A DNA stretch of 64,000 nt from Isoetes taiwanensis (Eukaryota; Streptophyta; Lycopodiopsida; Isoetales; Isoetaceae). The stretch spans positions 4,076,451-4,140,450 of the forward strand of contig JAJEKV010000060.1 of the NCBI GenBank assembly GCA_021234155.1, written 5' to 3'. Of the stretch, positions 23,150-35,317 are shown piece after piece; positions within the stretch are counted from its first letter, which is position 1; every line of letters begins with the position of its first letter. The notes under the pieces are model-generated. The model was not told where the DNA came from. It worked only from the letters and a program-made list of their open reading frames with translations, and searched no databases. The position numbers were made by a program, and so were the translations under genes.

Positions 23150-25070
23150 AATAAATCTGGTCTGATCAACCAAGCCCTTGAATGCAGATGAAGAAAGTTG
23201 CCAGATCCGTGAGAGAAGTATATCATGTTGAATTCATTTTCACTGTTAAAATATTATTCTTTTCAATTCCATGATCCATCTCATGTGATAATATACGGCA
23301 ACAGAGAGAGAATTCAAATGCAACAACTCGACTTATAAAATTCACCATGAAAATTTAAATTTTAGTATGTACAACTTGGAGGCTGTCACATGTTAATCGT
23401 TCATTATATCAAGAAACTTACTCGTGAACATCATTTCCTCTTTACCATAAGTATTGTTGCCGACGAAATAATTAGAAGGAATAGCCACAAGAAGGGCTAT
23501 GAATATTCCACTACTGGATCACGAACATGTTTTGTATGTAAAGACAAATTGCAAATATCGTTTTATCTTTTTCAATAGATCTCACTAATAGCAAAGACTA
23601 AATGGAAATTTCATATAGATAACTAGAAACACAACAAGCATTGAAGCTTGATATACAACATTGGGATGTTTATGTCCAAGAACACTAACATGATCTCTTG
23701 TACTCAACCTATAAAAAGTCAAAGGTAATAGCAAAAACAACTTAACCCAACCAAACACTATTCCGCAAATCCTCACAAGTAGACCCACAACCATGTCCAC
23801 TGGAAAAAGAATAGTTACTTTGAACGTGTGGCCAGCAATGCCGGGCAATTCTTGAGAGCGTTTGGAATGGGTTTAGGGTATTAGACTTTGTAGCTACATT
23901 AGAATTTATAGAATCTATGTAGGTGAAATGGGCAGGAAGGCATAATGCATGAGTATAGTTGAATAGAAATAGAAAATGTACATCCCTATGAAGGATGAGC
24001 GCAAACCTTGTTTTTAAGTGTAAACATGCTATGAACTAATCTTATACAAAACATGTACGCCTCCCAAAGAAATGATCTTTCAAAGCAACAAAGCTAATGA
24101 AACAGTGGCAAACGTTGATACATGTGAGAGAGATTCATCTTATGTCTATTTGTTGTTAAACGCGAATCTCTAGAAACGTGTGCCCGACAATGCCATGCAT
24201 TAGTCATGTACGTGTGGAATAGGTAGATGTAATGGAATATGTAGAAGACTTGTAAAATATACTCATGATATATAGATGTAATGGAGTACCAACTGTGAAG
24301 GATTTAAGGTTTAGGGACACCAGGAATTAGCCCTAACACATTGAATGGGAGAAGTAATGGAAAGCATAAGATTATACTACCATTCTACTTGCATTGTTGG
24401 GGTGCCTTAATAAAATCATGCATAGTGCTACGAAAAGATTAGTTGTCGCATTCTGCTTGATGATTTGCACCATTTCAATACAGTTCAATTTAATTGGTTT
24501 CATATGCAAATAAACTTACAGAAACGTGATGGTTGCACAACGCCTTTGCATTAGTTGTGGGCACTTATATTGGCCGTCCATTGAATTACAAATAGTTTTT
24601 GACCGTAGACATTTTAGAGAAGGCCATCGCCATAGCCATCGGTGTACGTGGTCGGGCCGGGGTTCAAGCTTCAGATAGCGGGGCTGCAAATGTGGTCGTA
24701 TCCAACGTTTGGTGCTTGATTTTTTTGCTGCAAAAGCCTTACTTATTTGTTTGACTCTGTATTGTAGTGTTCCGGCACAGTTAAGTTCGCCTAATTGCAT
24801 AAATATCAAATTATTCTCTTCTTATTAGGTTTAAAACTTCAATTTGGGTTTACAACTTTCATTATGTATGAAACATCCTCTTCTCATTAGGTTTATATCT
24901 TCAAATTCGGTTTACAACCTTGATTATGTATCTTTCAACTTTTTGCTATTCTAGATTTTATGCCTCAAAAGCTCTAAAAGAATAAGTAGCAGAACGAGTT
25001 TACTGGAAGTCTAGAAAAACATGTGCAGTATATGCGCTTAATAAATGCTATTGAAGATTTCTTAACCAAA

Positions 25071-27042
25071 TGATACCACGGATTGGGAATTTGCAAAAAT
25101 ATCTTTAACTCTAGACATAGTACATTTTCTTGACTAAGCTTTAACCAACAGCATCAAATGTCAATTGTAGACCGTAGAAAATAGAATAGACTAGAAAATG
25201 TAAATATCAGAAGTAGCCGTACGTATCAATTTATTCTTTAAGGCTTAATGCTCACAATCTACTTGAGCAAGCATCAAACGTGTTCCTTATTGAGAGAAAA
25301 CCTTGGTGAAACAACCTGTACCTGTGCTTCCTGCTCAAGCATGTTCCTATAGCAAAGTGCTTCCTGCTCAAGCATGCTCCTATAGCAAAATATTTAGAGA
25401 CCTTTCCTATGCAAGAAGGGAAGAAAAGGGATTAAAAGTCTAAATCATGATCAAGCAACAACAATTATGCACTATAACTGGAGCATTTACAAGTAAACGA
25501 TTTGAAGTGTCCCATATCTATGATGTGGCAGTCCCTGAATTCGGATAAAATTTTGACGGTCTAACAAATGTGATATGTGGCAGTTCTAGGAAAAAGTAGG
25601 CATCAAGAGGCTATGCTAGGGTTTACGGACCATTAAAAATATCAAAGGGTTATCATCATGCTAGTTAATTTCATCTCTGATATACCATAAGCCATGGTCA
25701 TTTTCTATAGTTTTTCAAAAGTTCTATTTGGAAATATGCACTTTGTTGCAACGTGTACCCCACAACCACATCAAAATCAGCAAATAATTAAAAAAAAAAA
25801 ACCTCTAGAATCGCCATGTTGTTGGCATGCAGGTTCTCTTCAGTTGCATCAGCTCAGCAGTATTGGTGTTCTTTCTGATCACTTGGCGATTAATGTCGGT
25901 GTTCTTTCTCTTGTGACACTTTTTCTGGCAGTATTTGCTAAAAAAGGGTATGCTGATTTTGCAGGAAAGATGGGAAAATTGATGGTGTATATTGCAACAT
26001 TGATGGTTGTAGCTGTGGTGGAGATGGGAGCAAGCCAAAGGTAGACTGCGAAAAATCTGAGGCAAAGCTGGCGCCCTGCGCAGGAGCTATGATAGGGCCA
26101 AATCCACTAAGCCCAACACGACCTCCGATCCACCACGCCCCATGAAGTGTGTGCCTGCAAGCTCATGGCCAACGCCACCACCCTTCGCAGTTTCAACCCT
26201 GCTGGTGCCAAAGCCATGCCTCTCAAATGCAACATCTCCTTGCTTGCTGCTCCTCCTTCCAAACGCAAATATTTTTCTCCCTTCTAGCTCTCGACTAGGC
26301 ATCTTATTCTTTGCTTCAGATTGCCTCCCTGCTTTGCATTTCACAGCAACATTTTTTTCAAGAGCGCAAGGACAAATGGAGAAGCCGGAATAGTGTAGCC
26401 GGAACAGAGTAAGCGGGCAAAAATATCAAGGCTTTAGACGCATCGTGGCTGCTAAAACATTCTTATATAACAGGGGTTGTTAAGGAAACCAGTAAATGAA
26501 TCGTTAAAAGAGAAGGCCGCCGCGATAAATTTCTTGTAGATATAATAAAGAGTTATAAATGTAATTTGTGCATAGATGTAACGGAGTTTCAAGTGTGGAA
26601 GGTGCATGGAATGGGTAGGAAATAATGGGATGCATGGAGCGAAAGACATATAGGGATGGCTTGCACGCGTGGATGCCTGAGATGGCTTAAGTTGGGATGT
26701 CCTTTGATTCCTTGTATTTGAATTTTCAAATCCCTAACTTCTCATTGATAAAACAAAATCTTGAAGATAAATGCATTCTTCATGATCAATTGTATGAAGG
26801 AAATTTTATATTTGGGCTTCATAATTGTAATATTAGTCCAACACAATGATGGCTTGGAAGCCAAAGCCAATATTTCTAAGAGCAAACAATAGATTACACT
26901 TTTTACAGGCTGCTACAAACATGTCTGGTATTGCCTACTATGCTTGATCTCTTAACATTAATAAAAGGTGCACTTGAAATCAATTTTCCATGGTCTTTGC
27001 CTTCAATCGAAAATTGTCGAAAATTGCCATTGCAAACATGCT
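25071..27042. repeat. Array unit 1: block R
   Basis: Begins at TGATACCACGGATTGGG and is homologous to 31342-33260, 43067-45007 and 54828-56764, and to the inverted arm near the window end. This copy alone has a 33-bp tandem duplication (25324-25356 and 25357-25389, GTGCTTCCTGCTCAAGCATG...). Contains the 40-codon ORF listed separately. Confidence 0.85.
26165..26287 (+). CDS. 40-codon ORF resembling a chloroplast transit peptide
   Basis: The ATG opens MANATTLRSFNPAGAKAMPL and then KCNISLLAAPPSKRKYFSPF before TAG. It is rich in Ala, Ser, Thr and Lys with no acidic residues, as in plastid-targeting N-termini. Related starts occur at 32406 (+), 44132 (+), 55887 (+) and 63788 (-), some with small indels. 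It may be the first exon of a lost plastid protein gene. No mature domain follows, so the assignment is tentative. Confidence 0.3.
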   Translation: MANATTLRSFNPAGAKAMPLKCNISLLAAPPSKRKYFSPF

Positions 27043-27373
27043 CCGGGCATCGAGAGCTGTTGGATAAGCATATATGCCCTTTATTCCTCGATCTCGACCG
27101 TACATAGAAATCCTCGTTTGTGGGTATAAATGTACAAGTTTTGGTATACTGTATAACACAGTTTGCAAAATACTATAAGATTTGAGGCAATGTACTATAT
27201 GGTGTTGATTTTGTACATGTGTAATATGATTTTAGGGGCTCTCGCTGCCCTACGTCACCCCCCGTGTGAATATGCACCCAAACCAAAGGGGGTTTAAGGG
27301 GGAATTTTATTTTTAAGTGTGGAATGTGATGGTTTGTTTTATACTTAAAAAAAATTTTGGCCCCTTCGGGGCC
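27043..27373 (-). mobile_element. Foldback element, copy 3 (half)
   Basis: Reverse orientation relative to copies 1 and 2. The palindromic cap GGCCCCTTCGGGGCC is at 27359-27373, followed inward by one inverted arm (about 27255-27350) and the loop. It stops at GCCCGGAG, just before the second arm would begin. The truncation coincides with the edge of the 2.46-kb insertion. Confidence 0.75.
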
Positions 27374-27522
27374 TTTAACAAACCAAGGGCCTGAATGTAA
27401 TGAATTGTATTTATTTTTAAAAAAATTGGGTCTTTGTTAAAACAATTTCATTTACAAGAGTGGTATTGTCCACAATGAGATGAGTACAGACATGACTTCA
27501 ATCTTCAAAAGCATATGCTCCT

Positions 27523-27620
27523 AAATTGCCAAAGAAACAAGTTCACAACCTTGCAATAAGAAAAGAGAAATAAATTGCCAAAGAAACAAGTTCATAACCT
27601 TGCAATAAGAAAAGAGAAAC
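27523..27620. repeat. 49-bp tandem duplication
   Basis: Two adjacent copies of a 49-bp unit starting AAATTGCCAAAGAAACAAGT, differing at one or two bases, inside the 2.46-kb insertion. Confidence 0.9.
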
Positions 27621-28153
27621 AAAGTGGCCCGCAAATTGATCTAAACACAAAAGGGAATACACACAGATGCATGTATTTTATTAAGCTCATCATGATGTGG
27701 TAAAGTTTGGGTAGAAATTCTAGTTCAGTTTCCTCACCATATCATACTGGTCGTTTTTTATTTTCTGATCTCTCTATTCCATGTTCTGGTCAACCAGAAG
27801 GCAAGATGGTCGTTAAAAGAATCTCTTTCATTCTTGCACAAGAAACAAAATAGAAGGGGAACATGCTTGAGCCTGCGGGCAGACAAGAGAACAGTTATAA
27901 AGGAATTTGGATAACCATGCTCAAGTCACGGACTATAATGGATGCCTCAACTCATGCCTCAATGGCAAGCAAAATAGCGAAGGAAGCAGAGAGAGGGAAC
28001 AATTTCTTAACATCTACCTTAGACCCGTAGGGTCTGTATGAGACCAAAATGCGCACAACATGGCATAAGCCTTCTAAACATTATTGCAAACTTCTCTTGC
28101 AAGAGAACTTATCAAAAGACGACCTCAAAGGTGTTCAACTTGGTGGCGGTTTC

Positions 28154-28417
28154 CTATTTGCCATTTAAAGCCCTTTGTGCATAGCTTAATATTGCCATTA
28201 GGCCCCTTTGTTCTCTATCAAGCCCTCCTAAGCGGGATACATTACAGTTCCACAGACACTTCTCGTAATGCACATTGAGAAAGGCTGTTGATTGACCTAA
28301 AAACGCCACCGAGGAAGCATAGGGACTCCATATATTAGCGAGAACCGAGATGGCTGTTATGCACATGGTTAGATCCCATATAGCAGCATATGGGTAAATC
28401 TCTTTCATGCCATCCAC
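28154..28417 (-). CDS. Unidentified ORF inside the insertion
   Basis: An 87-codon open frame from ATG with a hydrophobic central part (LTMCITAISVLANIWSPYAS) and a basic end (REQRGLMAILSYAQRALNGK). On the same strand upstream, about 28560-28620, another short open stretch (EALFRAYALAKGRL) could be a further exon. I do not recognise either. They occur once in the window and may be host sequence carried by, or part of, the insertion. Confidence 0.25.
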   Translation of the reverse strand: MDGMKEIYPYAAIWDLTMCITAISVLANIWSPYASSVAFLGQSTAFLNVHYEKCLWNCNVSRLGGLDREQRGLMAILSYAQRALNGK

Positions 28418-29500
28418 TATCCTTGGACATGGAGTGGAGTAAATTGCACTTTATAATCAAATCAGAAGCACCCCAATCACCCTGTCTGGAATAAACTGTC
28501 CACAGATGCCATGCTTAAATTGTTCAAGACAAGCGGAAAGAAGAGCTACCTGAGTCTTCCTTTCGCCAAAGCATAGGCTCTAAACAGTGCCTCCACACTC
28601 TGCTCCAAGCAATGCCACAAGGGTTTTCTCTCTCCTATTTTTAATATGCACGTAGGTCCTAAATCATCAGATTTCCAGCTGGAATGATTATCCACATGTA
28701 CCATTCAGTTCAAACAAGATCATGTCAAATAGCAAAAATATGCATCAAGCCCACCTGTCATCCAGAGCTAGCCTTAAGACTTTAGACATGTGTGAGAATT
28801 CTTCCCCTTTAACTTCGGCAATTGTTCCCTGCATCAGTCAAATGCGCATTCAACTTGATAATTAACTAATGCTCCACCTCGAGGATTATTAGCCAAATGC
28901 TTTGTTGATGGGTTTGAAGAATGAGTTGAGTCCTTGTATGCTGATCCAGAGAGACCACCAAATCGTCTATGCGAGATTAAACCCTGCAGGACATATCCTT
29001 TTTTCTTGGATTGACAACAACCTTAAGCTAGAAGAATTTGAACAGCGGCCATTACCTTAGGGATGGCAACGAAATCAGCTTTTCAAAACAAAAATCGCTT
29101 TCGCCGAATCGAATTCTAGGCGATTCACCCTTCAATCCGACACCTTATAAAGAACCATTTCAAATTCGTTGTCAATCTGCAGACATCACGACTTGTCAAA
29201 CCCGGAATTCTCCCCTAAAAACCTTCATTTTCATTCCCAACACATAACCCTAAAATGGGTTATCTCGAGCCTTGCATGTCGAGCAGAATATTGATACAAT
29301 AAGAAAATACAATATAAATATAAAAAGAAAGAAATATATGATATATGGGTCTCAACCATTGGATATAGGCATCAAAATTAGTTCAAGCGTATGCGCACTC
29401 TAGATATACTAATCAGTATCCCTCATCAAATACATCCATGAAATCATATAAAAACCTTAAGAAAAAAAGTACAAAAATACAAAAGAAACCCCCTGTTATT

Positions 29501-31341
29501 ATGCTACATATTTATATACTTGCGCCATGATGAAACCCTCATTCTAAGATTGACATTCAAGCAAAGAGTGCAATAATTACAACTTATACATCATTCTATA
29601 ATGGTCCTACATATATGGTTGCTTATTGAAATCCCTTTCCAGCTTAGAAATGCATTGATAGCTGGCTAAGAAATCCCATTGTGCTAAACCTCCAATAACT
29701 AATGGAAGCTCTGACGAACGGTTTTTTAATTCTTTAGATTTTCACTCTCAATACAGCTTGTGCTGCCATAAGTTGTACAATGAAGATGTGCTTCATAACA
29801 AAATGGTCATATTGCGGCTTTGATGCAGTGATAAACGTCATACTTTTAAGAACTATAAAAAACAATTGTGATCTGAGAAGGATTGTTAATTTATAAGTTC
29901 TGCATAAAAAAACCTACAATAGCCAATACTACATTTCAAAAGAGAATCAAGTTAGAAAACCATTATAGCTATACAATCTACCCAAATCTAAATATATGCC
30001 ATGGTCCTAACTTGAACACATGAATATCATTAGGTTAAATACTATCACCCATATTGCCACCATGAGGAACAATGCTAGTAAGATATACCAACAATATGTA
30101 TTCATAAAAAAATAAAAAATAAAAAAACTAGCAAAAAGGCAAATTGAAGAGGCTTAGGCAGTATTAAGTTTGGATTCAATTTCTCATTAAGAAAGCATGT
30201 ATCGGACAATCTATTTAAATTGGAAGGCTAGATTGAAATTGTGATTAAATAGATTAATTTCATTTTTGCGAATAAAGTAACTAATAATATTCTCTAAATG
30301 AAATATGAAAAACCCACGTTGCAAATGAGGCGTAGATTTATAAATGCTTTAGCTTTTTATGTTGTTAGATTTTGCTTCTTCTTTTAAGAAACCAGTATTT
30401 GTTTGTTTTAGACGGATTAGCGACTAATTGTTATGGCTCCTAGTGGTGGATTTGCATTGTTGGATTATATTCTTTTTTTTTTAATTGGTTTGCTTTTTGC
30501 TTATCATTGGTTATATGAAGGACTTGGATTTCGAAATGATCATGAAATGGTTTATAGGTGGCAATGTCAAGGAGTTCTTTCTTGCTTGGATGTCTAAATC
30601 TTATGATGTTTAGATTTAGAATATTCATGTGACAGCCTTATTGATATTTGGAGATGGCACTTTTGTGCTTGTAAGGAGTTTGACAATAGGCAAGTGGCAC
30701 AAGTAGCATTTTTGTGTTTTTTTTTATGTCGACAAATTGGTGGCAGTTGGGCATGGTTTCTAACTAGATGGCTATTTCTGTCCCTTGCACATATGAAGAA
30801 GTATTATGCAATGGAAAACTACTTTACGTCTCTTTGCACATTTAACAACTCTAACGTGCCACAATGGAAGGTTTTTTAAGTATAACATAAAGAAATAATG
30901 AAGATTTTTAGGCGGTCTTCTCAGAGCTGTGATAGATCCAGATTGGAGAAAATGGCTTCCATCGTATAGGGCATTTACACGTTAGCAATTATTTAACATG
31001 TGAATTTGAGGTGTTCTTCTGGACCCTCGTGGTTTTTTTACTTTTGATCCCGTGTCTTCCCAAAATCCATCACCACCTTATTCTTTAATATATTTGTCAT
31101 TTATCAATGGAAGGTACGATTCCTCAATTTGATGTAACAGGACTACTTCGTATAATTTTGTGTTGTCATCATGGCGGGCTCTTGTTTGAGAATGGCTTTA
31201 CCTCTATTTATACCTTTATCACATATAAGGAAGTGTCGAGCAATTAGTAGTGTGTCATTGCCCAACGTTTTGGAGCTTTGTGATAAAGCAAGATTGAGCC
31301 TGATGAGCAAGAAGGTATTCTTTTTGCTAATCAATTTTCAG
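29501..31341. repeat. Array unit 1: block S
   Basis: Homologous to 33261-35079, 45008-46818 and 56765-58616. It ends at CAATTTTCAG, where the other copies continue into a plus-strand BiP fragment. Here it instead joins the start of a second R block. No coding gene is recognised. The short open frames around 30690-30880 recur in the other copies but show no family signature. Confidence 0.8.
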
Positions 31342-34300
31342 ATGATACCACGGATTGGGAATTTGCAAAAATATCTTTAACTCTAGACATAGTACATTTT
31401 CTTGACTAAGCTTTAACCAACAGGATCAAGTGTCAATTGTAGACCGTAGAAAATAGAATAGAATAAACTAGAAAATGTAAATATCAGAAGTAGCCCTACG
31501 TACCAGCTTATTCTTTAAGGCTCAATGCTCACAATCTGCTTGAGCAAGCATCAAACGTGTTCCTTGTTGAGAGAAAACCTTGGTGAAACAACCTGTACCT
31601 GTGCTTCCTGCTCAAGCATGTTCCTATAGCAAAATATTTAGAGACCTTTCCTATGCAAGAAGGGAAAGAAAAGGGATTAAAAGTCTAAATCATGATCAAG
31701 CAACAACAATTATGCACTATAACTGGAGCATTTACAAGTAAACGATTTGAAGTGTCCCATATCTATGATGTGGCAGTCCCTGAATTCGGATAAAATTTTG
31801 ACGGTCTAACAAATGTGATATGTGGCAGTTCTAGGATAAAGTAGGCATCAAGAGGCTATGCTAGGGTTTACGGACCATTAAAAATATCAAAGGGTTATCA
31901 TCATGCTAGTTAATTTCATCTCTGATACACCATAAGCCATGGCTGCACTACAGGTTTTTCAAAAGTTCTATTTGGAAATATGCACTTTGTTGCAACTGTG
32001 TACTTACAACCACATCAAAATCAGCAAATAATTAAAAAAAAAAAACCTCTAGAATCGCCATGTTGTTGGCATGCAGGTTCTCTTCTGTTGCATCAGCTCA
32101 GCAGTATTGGTGTTCTTTCTGATCACTTCAGCAGTGTCGGTGTTCTTTCTCTTGTGACACTTTTTCTGGCAGTATTTGCTAAAAAAGGGTATGCTGATTT
32201 TGCAGGAAAGATGGGAAAATTGATGGTGTATATTGCAGCATTGATGGTTGTAGCTGTGGTGGAGATGGGAGCAAGCCAAAGGTAGACTGCGAAAAATCTG
32301 AGGCAAAGCTGGCGCCCTGCACAGGAGCTATGATAGGGCCAAATCCACCAAGCCCAACACGGCCTCCGATCCACCACGCCCCAGGAAGTGTGCGCCTGCA
32401 AGCTCATGGCCAACGCCACCACCCTTCTTAGTTTCAACCCTGCTGGTGCCAAAGCCATGCCTCTCAAATGCAACATCTCCTTGCCTTTGCTCCCTCCTTC
32501 CAAACGCAAATATTTTTTCTCCCTTCTAGCTCTCGACTAGGCATCTTATTCTTTGCTTCAGATTGCCTCCCTGCTTTGCATTTCACAGCAACATTTTTTT
32601 CAAGAGCGCAAGGACAAATGGAGAAGCCGGAATAGTGTAGCCGGAACAGAGTAAGCGGGCAAAAATATCAAGGCTTTAGACGCATCGTGGCTACTAAAAC
32701 ATTCTTATATAACAGGGGTTGTTAAGGAAACCAGTAAATGAATCGTTAAAAGAGAAGGCCGCCGCGATAAATTTCTTGTAGATATAATAAAGAGTTATAA
32801 ATGTAATTTGTGCATAGATGTAACGGAGTTTCAAGTGTGGAAGGTGCATGGAATGGGTAGGAAATAATGGGATGCATGGAGCGAAAGACATATAGGGATG
32901 GCTTGCACGCGTGGATGCCTGAGATGGCTTAAGTTGGGATGTCCTTTGATTCCTTGTGTTTGAATTTTCAAATCCCTAACTTCTCATTGATAAAACAAAA
33001 TCTTGAAGATAAATGCGAAGGAAATTTTATATTTGGGCTTCATAATTGTAATATTCGTCCAACACAATGATGGCTTGGAAGCCAAAGCCAATATTTCTAA
33101 GAGCAAACAATAGATTGCACTTTTTACATGCTGCTACAAACATGTCTGGTATTGCCTACTATGCTTGATCTCTTAACATTAATAAAAGTGCACTTGAAAT
33201 CAATTTTCCATGGTCTTTGCCTTCAATCGAAAATTGTCGAAAATTGCCATTGCAAACATGCTTTTTTATATACTTGCACCATGATGAAACCCTCATTCTA
33301 AGATTGACATTCAAGCAAAGAGTGCAATAATTACAACTTATACATCATTCTATAATGGTTCTACATATATGGTTGCTTATTGAAATCCCTTTCCAACTTA
33401 GAAATGCATTGATAGCTGGCTAAGAAATCCCATTGTGCTAAACCTCCAATAACTAATGGAAGCTCGAAACGGTTTTTAATTCTTTAGATTTTCACTCTCA
33501 ATACAGCTTGTGCTGCCATAAGTTGTACAATGAAGATGTGCTTCATAACAAAATGGTCATATTGCGGCTTTGATGCAGTGATAAACGTCATACTTTTAAG
33601 AACTATAAAAAACAATTGTGATCTGAGAAGGATTGTTAATTTATAAGTTCTGCATAAAAAAACCTACAATAGCCAATACTACATTTCAAAAGAGAATCAA
33701 GTTAGAAAACCATTATAGCTATACAATCTACCCAAATCTAAATATATGCCATGGTCCTAACTTGAACACATGAATATCATTAGGTTAAATACTATCACCC
33801 ATATTGCCACCATGAGGAACAATGCTAGTAAGATATACCAACAATATGTATTCATAAAAAAATAAAAAATAAAAACTAGCAAAAAGGCAAATGAAGAGGG
33901 CTTAGGCAATTATTAAGTTTGGATTCAATTTCTCATTAAGAAAGCATGTATCGGACAATCTATTTAAATTGGAAGGCTAGATTGAAATTGTGATTAAATA
34001 GATTAATTTCATTTTTGCGAATGAAGTAACTAATAATATTCTCTAAATGAAATATGAAAAACCCACGTTGCAAATGAGGCGTAGATTTATAAATGCTTTA
34101 GCTTTTTATGTTGTTAGATTTTGCTTCTTCTTTTAAGAAACCAGTATTTGTTTGTTTTAGACGGATTGGCGACTAATTGTTATGGCTCCTAGTGGTGGAT
34201 TTGCATTGTTGGATTATATTCTTTTTTTTAATTGGTTTGCTTTGTGCTTATCATTGGTTATATGAAGGACTTGGATTTCGAAATGATCATGAAATGGTTT

Positions 34301-35079
34301 ATAGGTGGCAATGTCAAGGAGTTCTTTCTTGCTTGGATGTCTAAATCTTATGATGTTTAGATTTAGAATATTCCCGTGACAGCCTTATTGATATTTGGAG
34401 ATGGCACTTTTGTGCTTGTTGGAAGTGCAAGGAGTTTGACAATAGGCAAGTGGCACAAGTAGCATTTTTGTGTTTTTTTTTTATGTCGACAAATTGGTGG
34501 CAGTTGGGCATGGTTTCTAACTACATGGCTATTTCTGTCCCTTGCACATATGAAGAAGTATTATGCAATGGAAAACTACTTTACGTCTCTTTGCACATTT
34601 AACAACTCTAACGTGCCACAATGGAAGGTTTTTTAAGTATAACATAAAGAAATAATGAAGATTTTTAGGCGATCTTCTCAGAGCTGTGATAGGCTTCCAT
34701 CGTATAGGGCATTTACACGTTAGCAATTATTTAACATGTGAATTTGAGGTGTTCTTCTGGACCCTCGTGGTTTTTTTACTTTTGATCCCGTGTCTTCCCA
34801 AAATCCATCACCACCTTATTCTTTAATATATTTGTCATTTATCAATGGAAGGTACGATTCCTCAATTTGATGTAACAGGACTACTTCGTATAATTTTGTG
34901 TTGTCATCATGGCGGGCTCTTGTTTGAGAATGGCTTTACCTCTATTTATACCTTTATCACATATAAGGAAGTGTCGAGCAATTAGTAGTGTGTCATTGCC
35001 CAACATTTTGGAGCTTTGTGATAAAGCAAGATTGAGCCTGATGAGCAAGAAGGTATTCTTTTTGCTAATCAATTTTCAG
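31342..35079. repeat. Extra R-S block (partial unit duplication)
   Basis: A second R (31342-33260) and S (33261-35079) lie in the same orientation directly after unit 1, without the 2.46-kb insertion and without a BiP-Q portion between. The left junction joins the end of S (CAATTTTCAG) to ATGATACCACGG, the start of R. Together with the insertion this explains why the first BiP-to-BiP distance is about 17.8 kb instead of 11.75 kb. Confidence 0.85.
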
Positions 35080-35317
35080 GTCTTTGAAGGAGAAAGAAGC
35101 TTGACAAAAGATTGTTGGGAACTTGGAAAATTTGATTTGAGTGGTATTGCCCCAGCTCCAAGAGGTATTCCCAGTTGAACTTACTTTTGAAGTAGATGCA
35201 TGGAATACTAAAAGTGAGGCAGAGGATAAGGCGACCAATAAGGTAGATAAGATCATCAATACTGTTGACGAAGATCGTTTATCTTCAGATGAGGTTGATA
35301 GAATGATCAAGGAGGCT
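35080..35317 (+). pseudogene. BiP internal fragment in reverse orientation (copy 1)
   Basis: Encodes about 80 residues of the BiP substrate-binding domain, roughly residues 478-560 of a 667-residue protein. It runs from [12 protein letters not shown] through [14 protein letters not shown] to [12 protein letters not shown]. It lies on the strand opposite to the main BiP copies and is preceded by an acceptor-like CAATTTTCAG. It is truncated at both ends and frameshifted (GTGAGGCAGAGG lacks one A relative to GTGAAGGCAGAGG; a further loss after GGTATTCCC). Substitutions such as DRLSSDEV preceded by NTVDE mark it as distinct from its neighbours. Confidence 0.85.

Larger units (their letters stand above)
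20593..25070. repeat. Array unit 1: block Q
   Basis: Copy 1 of the 4.5-4.65 kb block upstream of BiP. Copies 2 and 3 are 38460-43066 and 50178-54827. All three share a 20-bp doublet (GGCCGATCTGGTGGTG, 20799-20836) and a 45-bp direct repeat (TTGGTTAAATGCTGCTTCCC at about 20862 and 21109). This copy alone lacks about 60 bp near 24370 and about 80 bp near 24566. The second gap is flanked by GGCAC in the intact copies. Confidence 0.85.
27043..29500. mobile_element. 2.46-kb insertion private to array unit 1
   Basis: The three complete R/S copies that include this site (near 33260, 45007 and 56765) read ACATGCTTTTTTATATAC or a close variant. In unit 1 the same site is split by 2,458 bp, with ATGCT at 27038-27042 and again at 29501-29505, consistent with a 5-bp target duplication. 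Its left edge is a foldback element cut within its loop. The interior includes a 49-bp tandem repeat and a possible minus-strand ORF. The ends (CCGGGCATCG and CCCTGTTATT) are not LTR-like. Insertion is favoured over deletion because three other copies lack it. Confidence 0.65.

Noticed and set aside
24516-24809. 97-codon minus-strand ORF recurring at 42601
   Set aside because: Recurs only because the block is duplicated; interrupted or shifted in the third copy and without recognisable domains.
25324-25389. CRISPR-like or minisatellite array from the 33-bp repeats
   Set aside because: Only two adjacent copies, present in one unit only; a simple tandem duplication.
26452-26649. 65-codon minus-strand ORF found in every R block
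   Set aside because: Low-complexity hydrophobic and aromatic composition, identical because the blocks are recent copies; no independent support for coding.
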